62,125 nucleotides of DNA from an uncultured Lachnospiraceae bacterium (GCA_905234245.1 CAJOGN010000028.1:1-62125); one strand, 5' to 3'; counted from the first letter of the stretch, positions 26,325 through 33,918 are shown. Notes: generated by a model from the sequence alone, not told the origin. Numbers and translations: made by a program.

Positions 26325-27437
26325 ATGCCAATAGCACCATCAGGCGCACAACCGATGAGTAATATGGACCCAAAACTTAATAAATTAATTGCAATTCTTA
26401 CAGAGGCTAAGAGACTTAATTGTTCAGATATACATTTGGCACCAGGTTCACCTGTTATGTTCAGGGTAGATGGAGTGCTTGTTCCTATGAATCAGGAGCT
26501 TGCAATGCCTAATGATATCAATGAATTAGTCGATATAATGATTGATGATACGCAGAGGAAAGAGCTAGAGGAAATGGGTGAAGTTGACTTCGCTTATTCC
26601 GTTCCAGGATTCTCTCGTATCAGGAATAATGTGTTCAGACAACGTGGTACTTATTCCATGGCTCTTCGTATATTAGCTTATGAAGTGCCTGACGCATCTA
26701 AGATTGGTTTGCCACAGTCAGTAATTGACTTGGCTGATGAGAAGAGAGGACTTGTACTAGTAACAGGAGCAACAGGTTCAGGTAAGTCCACAACACTTGC
26801 AGCACTTATTCATAAGATTGCAACAACTTATCCTAAGACGATTATTACATTAGAGGACCCAATAGAGTACCTCCACAAGCATGGTAAAGGTATGGTTATG
26901 CAAAGGGAAATTGGATATGATACATTGTCTTACGCCAATGCCCTTCGTGCAGCGTTAAGACAGGACCCTGATGTTATTCTCGTAGGAGAGATGAGAGACT
27001 TAGAGACAATTAATACAGCAGTTACTGCAGCAGAGACAGGACACTTGGTGTTCTCCACACTTCATACTAATTCTGCAGCAGCTACTATTGATAGAATTAT
27101 TGATGTATTCCCACCTTATCAGCAGGAGCAGATTAAGGTACAGCTAGCATCAGTTCTTAAGGGAGTTATAGCACAGCAGCTTCTTCCTGTTAACAATGGA
27201 CATGGAAGAGTTGCGGCATTCGAAGTTATGCTTCAGAATTCAGCTATATCCAACCTTATTAGAGAAGGTAAATCATACCAGATTCCATCTACTATTCAGA
27301 CTAGTAAGAAGGAAGGAATGATAACAATGGATGATGCTATATATAATCATTTCATGAGGGGAGTTATATCGGCTGATACAGCAATAGGCTTCGCCCATGA
27401 CCAACAATCTATGACTCAGAAAGTAATGATGTACTAG
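26325..27437 (+). CDS. pilT: Type IV pilus twitching motility ATPase PilT
   Basis: The start is ATG 26325 with GGGGG upstream; a TTG four codons earlier is less likely. The 370-residue retraction ATPase has the PAS-like N-terminal domain (LNCSDIHLAPGSPVMFRVDG), Walker A TGATGSGKSTT, Walker B DPDVILVGEMRDLET and a His-box. The C-terminal SNLIREGKSYQIPS corresponds to the AIRNLIRE motif diagnostic of PilT, with the GM..MD segment after it. It powers pilus retraction and twitching, working against PilB. It is followed 10 bases later by pilC. Confidence 0.93.
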   Translation: MPIAPSGAQPMSNMDPKLNKLIAILTEAKRLNCSDIHLAPGSPVMFRVDGVLVPMNQELAMPNDINELVDIMIDDTQRKELEEMGEVDFAYSVPGFSRIRNNVFRQRGTYSMALRILAYEVPDASKIGLPQSVIDLADEKRGLVLVTGATGSGKSTTLAALIHKIATTYPKTIITLEDPIEYLHKHGKGMVMQREIGYDTLSYANALRAALRQDPDVILVGEMRDLETINTAVTAAETGHLVFSTLHTNSAAATIDRIIDVFPPYQQEQIKVQLASVLKGVIAQQLLPVNNGHGRVAAFEVMLQNSAISNLIREGKSYQIPSTIQTSKKEGMITMDDAIYNHFMRGVISADTAIGFAHDQQSMTQKVMMY

Positions 27438-27447
27438 GGAGAGAGTT

Positions 27448-28662
27448 ATGCCAGAATATACTTATGTGGCACAGGATGCCGACGGAAAAGAGAAAAAGGG
27501 AAATGTTGTTGCCGACACTCCACAAAATGCTGTTGAACTAGTATCAGCAGAAGGACTTATTGTATTAAGCGTTAAGGAAGCTAACATTCTTAATAAAGAG
27601 TTGTCATTTACTATTGGTCGTCTTGTTAAGCCAAGAGACTTATCAGTATTCTGTAGACAGTTCGTATCCATGTTATCTTCTGGCGTTACTGTAATTGCAG
27701 CATTAGATATGCTCTCTAACCAGACAGAGAATAAATACATGGCTAAGGCACTTCGCGAAGTGCAGACAGACATTATGAAGGGTGAAACTCTTGCAAATGC
27801 AATGAGCCGTCACAAGAAAATCTTCCCTGAAATAATGGTTAGTATGGTTCGAGCTGGTGAAGCCTCTGGTAAGCTGGAGATTGCATTTGAGCGAATGGCA
27901 GAGCACTTCGAGAAGGCAGCAGCAACAGAAGGCATGGTTCGTAAAGCTGCAATGTATCCAATAATCGTTGCAATTGTAGCTGTAGTTGTATCTGTGTTTA
28001 TGCTGGTTAAGGTTGTTCCAAGCTATATGGAAATGTTCGATTCTATGGATATGGAGCTTCCTGGAATCACTAAAGCTGTTATTGCATTATCAGATTTTAT
28101 AATAGCTTATTGGTATATTATACTTGTTGTTATTATATTACTAGTTGTTGCAATAAGAGCATTCAAGGCAACAGAACAGGGTAAGATGTTCTTCTCTAAC
28201 CTTGCTATTAAGCTACCATTAATAGGTGGTCTTAATGTTAAGACGTCATGCTCATTATTCGCAAGAACCTTATCAACACTTATTTATTCTGGTCTTCCTT
28301 TAGTGGAAGCATTAGACATAGTAGCTGATACATTAACTAACTACGTATACCGTAAGGCGGTAAAGAAGGCAGCGGATGATGTGGCACAGGGTATTCCTCT
28401 TAGTGTTACCCTTAAGAAGACTAAGCTATTTCCACCGATGGTTGATTATATGATAGAGATTGGTGAGAATACGGGCGAATTAGAGGAGATGCTTGAGAAG
28501 CTTGCTGATTACTATGATGAAGAAGTTAAGATGACAACAGAGACAGTTATGGCAGCATTAGAGCCTATGGTTATTCTTGTAATGGCAGCTCTTGTTGGTA
28601 TCCTCATCGCAGCCGTAATGAGCCCAATGATTGCTATGTACCAGCAAATGGGTAATATGTAA
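27448..28662 (+). CDS. pilC: Type IV pilus inner-membrane platform protein PilC (GspF family)
   Basis: A 404-residue platform protein with two repeated T2SSF domains, each ending in a hydrophobic pair (about residues 170-195, 220-240 and 370-395). The first repeat shows FCRQFVSMLSSGVTV and GEASGKLEIAFERMA. The second shows LFARTLSTLIYSGLPLVEAL and IGENTGELEEMLEKLA. It couples PilB/PilT rotation to pilin insertion or extraction. A GGGAGAG ribosome site precedes ATG 27448. It closes the pilB-pilT-pilC block, after which a mobile-looking islet begins. Confidence 0.93.
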   Translation: MPEYTYVAQDADGKEKKGNVVADTPQNAVELVSAEGLIVLSVKEANILNKELSFTIGRLVKPRDLSVFCRQFVSMLSSGVTVIAALDMLSNQTENKYMAKALREVQTDIMKGETLANAMSRHKKIFPEIMVSMVRAGEASGKLEIAFERMAEHFEKAAATEGMVRKAAMYPIIVAIVAVVVSVFMLVKVVPSYMEMFDSMDMELPGITKAVIALSDFIIAYWYIILVVIILLVVAIRAFKATEQGKMFFSNLAIKLPLIGGLNVKTSCSLFARTLSTLIYSGLPLVEALDIVADTLTNYVYRKAVKKAADDVAQGIPLSVTLKKTKLFPPMVDYMIEIGENTGELEEMLEKLADYYDEEVKMTTETVMAALEPMVILVMAALVGILIAAVMSPMIAMYQQMGNM

Positions 28663-28665
28663 CAT

Positions 28666-28735
28666 GTCGTAAGGGGGACCATGCGCAGCATGGGGGATGC
28701 CTTACGACAAGGCGACATTTCGCGAAGCGAAATGT
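28666..28735 (+). repeat. GTCGTAAG hairpin repeat, copy 2
   Basis: Outer stem GTCGTAAGG/CCTTACGAC (28666-28674 with 28700-28708), inner stem CCATGC/GCATGG, 3' strand GGGGGATGCC. A second hairpin ACATTTCGC-GAA-GCGAAATGT follows (28715-28735). It sits between pilC and the nucleotidyltransferase gene. Confidence 0.65.
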
Positions 28736-28747
28736 TGGGAGGTTTTT

Positions 28748-29110
28748 ATGACGGGTATTGAAGGTTTAGAAATAATAAAAGACAAAGATTATGTTGATAA
28801 TATACAAGAGTTGACGAAGCTGTTTGTAGAACAGATTAATCCTTCTAAAGTTATGCTATTTGGCTCGTTTGCTAAGGGTTCGTATACGGATGAAAGCGAC
28901 TATGATTTCTATATTGTAGTTGATGATGAACGAGATGTCAGAGAAACTACAAGGCAAGCTCGTAGGGCATCTATAGATGTGAAAAAACGTCCGGTAGACA
29001 TAATAGTAGGAACGAACTCAAGGTTTGAAGCAAAGCGAAAAGTAGACTATACATTGATGGTCGAAGGAGAAGTTGAAAGAGATGGTATACTGCTATATGA
29101 GAGAAATTAG
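28748..29110 (+). CDS. MNT-type nucleotidyltransferase domain protein (HEPN/MNT module)
   Basis: The start is ATG 28748 behind GGGAGG; an upstream in-frame ATG at 28697 lies inside the repeat and is rejected. The 120-residue protein has the minimal nucleotidyltransferase motif GSFAKGSYTDESDYD (residues 39-53), with the paired aspartates Asp51 and Asp53, and a third acidic residue in PVDIIVG. In HEPN/MNT toxin-antitoxin pairs this antitoxin AMPylates and silences an adjacent HEPN RNase. Its HEPN partner is the broken gene that follows. It is the first gene of the islet after pilC. Confidence 0.75.
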   Translation: MTGIEGLEIIKDKDYVDNIQELTKLFVEQINPSKVMLFGSFAKGSYTDESDYDFYIVVDDERDVRETTRQARRASIDVKKRPVDIIVGTNSRFEAKRKVDYTLMVEGEVERDGILLYERN

Positions 29111-29132
29111 CAGTTTGAGGAGATAACTGATA

Positions 29133-29346
29133 GTGGATAATAAAGAAAGCAATGTATCTGTTAATATAATTGATTCGGAAGATGAATACAAAGTTTGGAT
29201 GATATATGCACAGAGTGATTATGAACTGGGCGATAGAGGTAATCAATGCCCTAAAAAAATAAGGGATTAGGAATGCTAAGAGACTTGCAGATAGATATAG
29301 TAGATTAATACGAAAGGAAGTACGATATATAATAGTTAATGAATAA
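29133..29346 (+). pseudogene. Degenerate HEPN-domain partner gene
   Basis: The frame starting at GTG 29133 gives an HEPN-like opening (DEYKVWMIYAQSDYEL) and stops at 29270. A second frame from 29272 gives NAKRLADRYSRLIRKE, which looks like the C-terminal helix of the same family. The middle, including the R-x4-6-H catalytic motif, is missing. I read this as an HEPN toxin gene broken by internal deletion and frameshift, leaving the MNT gene without a partner. Confidence 0.5.
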
Positions 29347-30250
29347 TAAAGGGGAGAATAGTAGAGATAATAACAGGGATTGGGAAACATCAACGTATGC
29401 AGGATTGATGTTCTCGCTTAGAAAATACAAAGATAGGCTGGAAGAAGAAAGAGCATACCAGTTGAACTCCAAGCCTAGAGAGTTGGATGTTAGGATAATA
29501 GATAAGCTAAGTGATTCTAGCGATAGAATGGATAATGCTATTGGTTATTTCTTCGAGAAGCATAACATTATAGAACTTAAGAATCCAAGAGAAGACTTGA
29601 ATATAGATGTTGTGTGGAAAGGAATAAGTTACGTTGCGCAGTACAAAAGTTCAGGATATGATGATACAATTAAGAAAAATGGTGTAAATGTTATTGATAT
29701 AGATGATGTTACACTGACTTTTATAAGAGTTAGCAGACCTAATAATCTATTTAAAGAAATAAAAGCTAGAGGCTATGAGATAGAGAATAAATTCCCGGGT
29801 GTGTATTACATCAAGGGTATGGCTGATATTAAGATGCAGATAGTTGTCGGCTCAGAGCTAGAAGGTGACGAGTTCAGGGCTATTAGAGTACAGAAGAGAA
29901 ATGCAAGCAGTACCGATATAAAAGAGTTCACAGTGTGGGCAGAATCTTTAAAATCTCCTCGAGATAAGGAATTAGCCGGTTTGATAATGCAGATAAGTTT
30001 CTCTGAAAACCGAGATACCTACATTGAACTAAGGAGGTATATGAAGATGAATATGATGATACGAGAGTTGTTTAAAGAAGAATTTGATGAGCTGGAAAGA
30101 GATACTAAAAAGCGAGCAGAACAAATGGCGGAAGAACAAGCTAGAGAAATGATTGAGGATGGAATGCCAATCACTAAAATAGCACGCTATACCAAGCTTA
30201 GTGAAGAAAGAATCAGACAGTTAGCTGATGAATTAGAAGTTCTTGTGTAG
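29339..30250 (+). CDS. PD-(D/E)XK nuclease-like protein of the Rpn-related group
   Basis: A 303-residue protein. The core RELDVRIID...IGYFFEKHNIIELKNPREDLNID matches a large Clostridial family in which HNIIEFKSPDD-type segments carry the E-x-K of a PD-(D/E)XK nuclease. The following YVAQYKS is also typical. The C-terminus (about residues 240-303) is charged helix followed by a helix-turn-helix-like end (MPITKIARYTKLSEERIRQLA). There is no clear ribosome site at ATG 29339, so an internal start (ATG 29408) is possible. Family members are often misnamed 3-isopropylmalate dehydrogenase. Activity is not demonstrated. Confidence 0.6.
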   Translation: MNNKGENSRDNNRDWETSTYAGLMFSLRKYKDRLEEERAYQLNSKPRELDVRIIDKLSDSSDRMDNAIGYFFEKHNIIELKNPREDLNIDVVWKGISYVAQYKSSGYDDTIKKNGVNVIDIDDVTLTFIRVSRPNNLFKEIKARGYEIENKFPGVYYIKGMADIKMQIVVGSELEGDEFRAIRVQKRNASSTDIKEFTVWAESLKSPRDKELAGLIMQISFSENRDTYIELRRYMKMNMMIRELFKEEFDELERDTKKRAEQMAEEQAREMIEDGMPITKIARYTKLSEERIRQLADELEVLV

Positions 30251-30390
30251 GTTAATCATTAGCAATTATGTATAACTATATAGAGATTAAGATGCGATGC
30301 ATCTTTGAATGTGGTTGGTGGAGGCAATGGTTCTGCAAAAAAACAATTGTATAGAGGGACACAAGTCTCTCGGAAAAGGAGATAACGCGT

Positions 30391-30456
30391 ATGAAACTTT
30401 TAAACAAAAAGCAAAGAAATAACGGCGGTTTCTCTCTTGTTGAGTTAATGATTTGA
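30391..30456 (+). pseudogene. Truncated major pilin leader (pilin copy 1)
   Basis: AAGGAGAT precedes ATG 30391, which encodes MKLLNKKQRNNGGFSLVEL and then M-I-stop. This is a full class III-type prepilin leader: Gly13-Phe14 cleavage site, Glu18 at mature position +5. It breaks off after 21 residues. The last 26 bases before the break (30424-30449) recur exactly at 31386-31411, inside the frameshifted second pilin copy. Confidence 0.75.
30424..30449 (+). repeat. 26-bp direct repeat, left copy
   Basis: Identical to 31386-31411. It encodes the prepilin cleavage region (G-G-F-S-L-V-E-L). The two copies bound a 962-bp segment. Confidence 0.85.
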
Positions 30457-30481
30457 GTGAGAATGATAGGAGTATAGCAAC

Positions 30482-31066
30482 TTGGATTTAGAACAGGCTA
30501 AACGCAGAGATAAGAAGGTTAGTATAACAGATGAGGCAATTAAGAAAATTCCTAAATTAAAATATCCAACACTAACCGACGTTCAGAATGAAATAGTTAC
30601 TATTCTAGCTTCAGAAGTACTGGAGTTGTCTAAGAATGAAAATGAGTGCAATGAGGTTGCAATTACATATTGTTTAGAAGATGACCAAATAGGAATATCA
30701 TATGGTGATGAGCATGGAGTTAATCCTCTTTCGGATACTGTATCAGCGCACCTGCTTATGTCAGGGAAATCATTAACGGTTGTATCTATACATAATCATC
30801 CGTCAACGCAGACTTTTTCTTTAGAAGATATTCAATTCTTTATTGGATATTCAAGCGTTAGACTAATGGTTTTGGTGGGGAATCAAGGTGTTATACATTA
30901 TATGTCTAAAAATAATAGATATATTCCTGAAAATGCATATTTCCTTTTGCATGAGTTCTTTAAAATGATAAAAGGTGACATGACCGTTAAAGAAATAATA
31001 AATATTACAGAGCAATTTTTGAAAAGATGCTGTGATATAGGTATTGATTATCACAAAGGGAGGTGA
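30482..31066 (+). CDS. JAB/MPN-like domain protein (RadC-type metalloprotease motif)
   Basis: A 194-residue protein starting at TTG 30482, with ATAGGAG upstream. The motif H104-N-H106-P followed by S113-x2-D116 fits the JAMM zinc site of JAB/MPN domains, as in RadC and related isopeptidases. The strand VLVGNQGVIHYM follows, as expected. Substrate is unknown; JAB proteins cleave isopeptide bonds or act in DNA-linked roles. The gene lies between the two broken pilin copies and is followed, 5 bases after its stop, by a gene for a 60-residue charged protein. The pair looks like a mobile cassette, and a toxin-antitoxin-like role is only a guess. Confidence 0.6.
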   Translation: MDLEQAKRRDKKVSITDEAIKKIPKLKYPTLTDVQNEIVTILASEVLELSKNENECNEVAITYCLEDDQIGISYGDEHGVNPLSDTVSAHLLMSGKSLTVVSIHNHPSTQTFSLEDIQFFIGYSSVRLMVLVGNQGVIHYMSKNNRYIPENAYFLLHEFFKMIKGDMTVKEIINITEQFLKRCCDIGIDYHKGR

Positions 31067-31071
31067 TATAT

Positions 31072-31254
31072 ATGAGTCTCGAGTATTATCAATCAACGTT
31101 AGATGACAGTAAAGAAGAACGAGAGCAATTAATTAGATATCATCAAAGACTAGAAAAGCTAAAAGAGTTAAACAAGAAAAAAGAAAATAAAAAGCCAACA
31201 CTAGACGATATATTAAAGAGACATGGGTTTGCGCCTAGAAAGTTAATGAGTTGA
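31072..31254 (+). CDS. Small charged helical protein, partner of the JAB gene
   Basis: The start is ATG 31072 with GGAGGTGA upstream overlapping the JAB stop region. The 60-residue product is dominated by a Lys/Glu helix (RYHQRLEKLKELNKKKENKK), with a short C-terminal segment PTLDDILKRHGFAPRKL. No family recognised. Spacing implies co-translation with the JAB protein, so an antitoxin, inhibitor or substrate role is possible but unproven. Confidence 0.5.
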   Translation: MSLEYYQSTLDDSKEEREQLIRYHQRLEKLKELNKKKENKKPTLDDILKRHGFAPRKLMS

Positions 31255-31366
31255 AAAGTGTGAATGAGTTTAGCAGATATGATTTAATAGAGATTAAGAT
31301 GCGTGAATAGGGCATGCATTTTAATATAAATAATTATTTATTAAAAAGTAAAGGAGATAAGCGCGT

Positions 31367-31832
31367 ATGATGAAGTTATTAAACAGGCGGTTTCTCTCTT
31401 GTTGAGTTAATCGTAGTTATCGCTATCATGGTAGTACTTGTAGCAGTTCTTGCACCAGTATTTACAAGATACATCGAGTCTTCAAGAAGAAGTACAGATG
31501 TACAGAATGCTAACTCTATTGCAGAAGCTGTATTGAGTGATGTTGCTGATGGTATTATTAAAGTTCCTGCTGATTCAGATACTGTACAAGAGGAAGTTAA
31601 AGATAAAACTGGAGCAGGGGAAACAGGTACAAATGTTTCAGCTATAGCTAAAGCACCAGAGACTAAGGGCGATGTTTATGGAGAGCCTGGTTTATCATTT
31701 ACATATGTATATCATAAGTCTACTAACACATGTGATGTTTTTGTAACTGGACATACAGATGGTTATAATCTTGCTATAGAAGGTGACAAAGATCAAGGTA
31801 CAGGTGCTCAAGGATATAAGAATGCTGACTAA
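31367..31832 (+). pseudogene. Major type IV pilin, frameshifted leader (pilin copy 2)
   Basis: AAGGAGAT and ATG ATG at 31367 start a leader like copy 1, but 17 bases are missing between TTAAAC and GGCGG. Translation from this start ends after 12 residues. The correct frame has no start codon before GFSLVELIVVIAIMVV, because a TAA lies just upstream (31380). The rest is intact: hydrophobic alpha1 helix, SSRRSTDVQNANSIAEAV, and a C-terminal globular domain with one Cys ending GAQGYKNAD. Joining copy 1 to this body at the shared 26-bp repeat gives a perfect 159-residue prepilin. An internal ATG at 31428 would lack the leader. Confidence 0.75.
31386..31411 (+). repeat. 26-bp direct repeat, right copy
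   Basis: Identical to 30424-30449. It marks the junction where the pilin body resumes in its correct frame. Confidence 0.85.
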
Positions 31833-31883
31833 AGTGACAAGGTAACGTACCTTTTTGTCAAAGTCTTAATAAAGGGATAACGC

Positions 31884-31953
31884 AACATTTCACATCGTGA
31901 GATGAAGCTAGGTCATAAGGCATCCCCCACCATATAGTGGCTTACCTTACGGC
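31884..31953 (-). repeat. GTCGTAAG hairpin repeat, copy 3 (reverse)
   Basis: Read on the minus strand: GCCGTAAGG with CCTTATGAC (plus 31945-31953 and 31912-31920; one mismatch), inner stem CCACT/GGTGG, 3' strand GGGGGATGCC identical to copy 2. The second hairpin region ends GTGAAATGTTG, again like copy 2. Confidence 0.55.
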
Positions 31954-32086
31954 ATATTCTGTCGTCACCCTGCGTTGCAGGCTAACGTCATATATCACAA
32001 AACCCTATTTGCCGTCCACCCATTGTGCACGATGGGTGGATGGAATGTGATTATATTATGAGGAAATTGACTAAATACAGTCCGTG

Positions 32087-32131
32087 TAGTACAATGTACT
32101 ATGGAAGGAAGTTTTGTAGTATTTTGTAGTA
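32087..32131 (+). promoter_or_regulatory. Candidate operator of the RelE-type toxin-antitoxin operon
   Basis: A perfect palindrome TAGTAC-AAT-GTACTA (32087-32101) is followed by a 10-bp tandem direct repeat TTTTGTAGTA (32112-32121 and 32122-32131). The shared TAGTA core just before the antitoxin start suggests binding by the ribbon-helix-helix-type antitoxin. Confidence 0.45.
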
Positions 32132-32146
32132 CGTGGAGGTGATTTT

Positions 32147-32380
32147 ATGGCATTTTCAATTAGATTAACAGATGAAGAGAGAGAACTTGCGGAAAGCTAT
32201 GCAAAGCTCCACTCTTTTTCGCTGTCAGAAGCTTTTAAAAAAGCGCTTTTTGAGAAAATTGAAGATGAATATGATATTGCGCTTGCAGATGAAGCTTATA
32301 AGGAATATCTTGACAGTGGGAAAAAATCAAGACCAATAGAGGAATTATGGAGAGAACTAGATGAAGAAGTACAGGGTTGA
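32147..32380 (+). CDS. Antitoxin of RelB/DUF6290 type
   Basis: A 77-residue protein with a ribbon-helix-helix-like N-terminus (MAFSIRLTDEERELAESYAKLHSFSLSEAFKKAL), the pattern of MetJ/Arc-fold antitoxins. An acidic C-terminal tail (RPIEELWRELDEEVQG) would wrap and neutralise the toxin. GGAGGTG precedes ATG 32147. It overlaps the toxin gene by 20 bases. The pair sits between pilin genes as an accessory module. Probably represses its own promoter through the repeats just upstream. Confidence 0.8.
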   Translation: MAFSIRLTDEERELAESYAKLHSFSLSEAFKKALFEKIEDEYDIALADEAYKEYLDSGKKSRPIEELWRELDEEVQG

Positions 32381-32630
32381 GACTTCTGAAAGATTTGATA
32401 AAGAATTTCGTAAGCTAGATAAGTATACGCAGAAAATGATTCGCTCTTGGATTAACAAGAATCTGGTTGATTGTAAGAATCCTAGAGATAAAGGCAAAGG
32501 ACTAAGTGCTAATCGCAGTGGTCAGTGGAGATATCGTATCGGAGATTACCGACTTATATGTACAATTGAAGATGACAGGTTGGTAATTCTTGCTATGACT
32601 ATAGGTCATAGAAGAGATGTCTATAAATAA
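32361..32630 (+). CDS. RelE/ParE-type toxin (mRNA interferase)
   Basis: An 89-residue RelE-fold toxin. The family core is visible: FDKEFRKLDKYTQKMIRSWI, then NPRDKGKGLSANRSGQWRYRIGDYRLICTIEDD and the C-terminal TIGHRRDVYK with the usual conserved arginines and terminal H-R-x2-Y. RelE toxins cut mRNA on the ribosome. Start overlaps the antitoxin gene. It ends 24 bases before the next pilin-like gene. Confidence 0.88.
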   Translation: MKKYRVETSERFDKEFRKLDKYTQKMIRSWINKNLVDCKNPRDKGKGLSANRSGQWRYRIGDYRLICTIEDDRLVILAMTIGHRRDVYK

Positions 32631-32654
32631 ATCTGAAAGGTGAACAGTTCAATT

Positions 32655-33059
32655 ATGAATGAACAATCAAAGAAGTCAAAAGGATTAATAACTCTTGTAG
32701 TTATTATAGCGTTAGTTGTAGTGGCGGCTGCAATTGTTGCTCCAATATGGCTTAAAAATGTTGAGAAGGATAGAAGAAGCGCTGATGTAGAAGAAGCGCG
32801 TAAGATTGAGAAAACAGTTAAGGAGAATGCATTAAGTGCACAGCCAACAATTGTATTTGGCTCTCCTGTGGAAGCTAATTCTGATACAGTACCTAACATG
32901 ACTACCCAGCCTTTAACACAGGGTAATGCAGTAGAGAAGGGAATTCCATTTACATATTATTATGTGAAGCAGGGACAGTCCTGCGCTGTATATGTGGGTA
33001 ATGACAGGACATTTAACTTAGTTAACGACTCCCAGGCTCAGCAGTACATCAATAAGTAG
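32655..33059 (+). CDS. Pilin-like protein without the +5 glutamate
   Basis: I chose ATG 32655 (a GTG at 32640 overlaps the AAGGTGA site). The 134-residue product has a short basic leader, then SKG-LITLVVIIALVVVAAAIVAP. The segment RRSADVEEARKIEKTVKE and the C-terminal IPFTYYYVKQGQSCAVYVG align by eye with the major pilin body at 31428. The cleavage Gly10 is kept, but mature position +5 is Val, not Glu, and +1 is Leu, not Phe. It may be a minor pilin placed at a pilus end, as Glu5-less GspK is in type II secretion. It is followed directly by pilD. Confidence 0.65.
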   Translation: MNEQSKKSKGLITLVVIIALVVVAAAIVAPIWLKNVEKDRRSADVEEARKIEKTVKENALSAQPTIVFGSPVEANSDTVPNMTTQPLTQGNAVEKGIPFTYYYVKQGQSCAVYVGNDRTFNLVNDSQAQQYINK

Positions 33060-33067
33060 GTGAAGTA

Positions 33068-33853
33068 ATGGCAGTCCTAATACTTATGCTAGTGTTCATC
33101 TTTATATTTGGAACTATAATTGGCTCATTTCTCAATGTCTGCATCCTTAGAATTCCTAAGGGAGAGACAATTGTAACAGTACCGAGCCATTGTATGAGCT
33201 GTGGATATCACCTTAAGTGGTACGACAACATACCACTGTTTAGTTACATATTTCTTAGAGGACGATGCAGAAAATGTGGTGAACATATATCAGCTCAATA
33301 CCCCATAATTGAGGCCATTAATGGCATAGCTTATGTACTGATATTCTTGTGGTTTGGAGATTTTGAATACTTTAATTATGTAACATTTATTAATGCAGGG
33401 ATTTTTTCGCTGCTCTTTTCTGCGTTATTGGTGCTTACAGTAATTGATTGGCGAACATACGAGATTCCAGTAGGAATTAATATATTCATACTTGTCCTAG
33501 GAATTGGACACCTATTTTTAGACTTAGATAATTGGTTAACCTATGTAATCGGACTATTCGCAGTAAGTGTTCCGCTACTTCTAATTCTACTAATTAGCAA
33601 GGGACGAGCAATCGGTGGCGGTGATGTGAAGCTAATGGGAGCTGTTGGGTTGCTCCTAGGGTGGAAGCATATACTATTAGCATTTGTCATAGGATGCGTA
33701 ATAGGTTCAATTATTCATATAATCAGGATGAAAGTAAGCGGCGAAGGCAAGGTTCTCGCTATGGGACCGTACCTGTCCGTTGGAATTATGATAGCCGTAT
33801 TCTTCGGTGATTATATAATTAATGCATATCTGACGCTAATTGGTTTGGCTTAG
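33068..33853 (+). CDS. pilD: Prepilin leader peptidase / N-methyltransferase (A24 family)
   Basis: A 261-residue polytopic membrane aspartyl protease that cleaves prepilin leaders and methylates the new N-terminus. The N-terminal SFLNVCILRIPKG, two C-x2-C pairs (CMSC, CRKC) and GRCRKCGEHISAQYPI are the methyltransferase/zinc region. The catalytic aspartates are in VIDWRTYEIP and the GxGD-type motif GGGDVKLMGAVG. There are about seven to eight membrane helices. The start is 8 bases after the preceding stop. It would process all five or six prepilins of this locus. Confidence 0.93.
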   Translation: MAVLILMLVFIFIFGTIIGSFLNVCILRIPKGETIVTVPSHCMSCGYHLKWYDNIPLFSYIFLRGRCRKCGEHISAQYPIIEAINGIAYVLIFLWFGDFEYFNYVTFINAGIFSLLFSALLVLTVIDWRTYEIPVGINIFILVLGIGHLFLDLDNWLTYVIGLFAVSVPLLLILLISKGRAIGGGDVKLMGAVGLLLGWKHILLAFVIGCVIGSIIHIIRMKVSGEGKVLAMGPYLSVGIMIAVFFGDYIINAYLTLIGLA

Positions 33854-33918
33854 ATATGGTAAATGTGTTATTGATATATTAATTGACATATATATTAAGA
33901 ATGTAGAGGAGAAGGAAA

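Larger units (their letters stand above)
31833..32146. other. Gene-free stretch between pilin body and toxin-antitoxin operon
   Basis: It holds, in order: a weak hairpin TGACAA-GGTA/TACC-TTGTCA at 31835-31860 with a bulge; a reverse copy of the GTCGTAAG repeat (31884-31953); a 9-bp hairpin TCCACCCAT/ATGGGTGGA at 32015-32040; and the operator-like repeats at 32087. No reading frame is convincing. Confidence 0.6.

Noticed and set aside
29339-30250. 3-isopropylmalate dehydrogenase
   Set aside because: Proteins like this are sometimes given that name, but no isopropylmalate dehydrogenase motif is present; the E-x-K nuclease-type core is.
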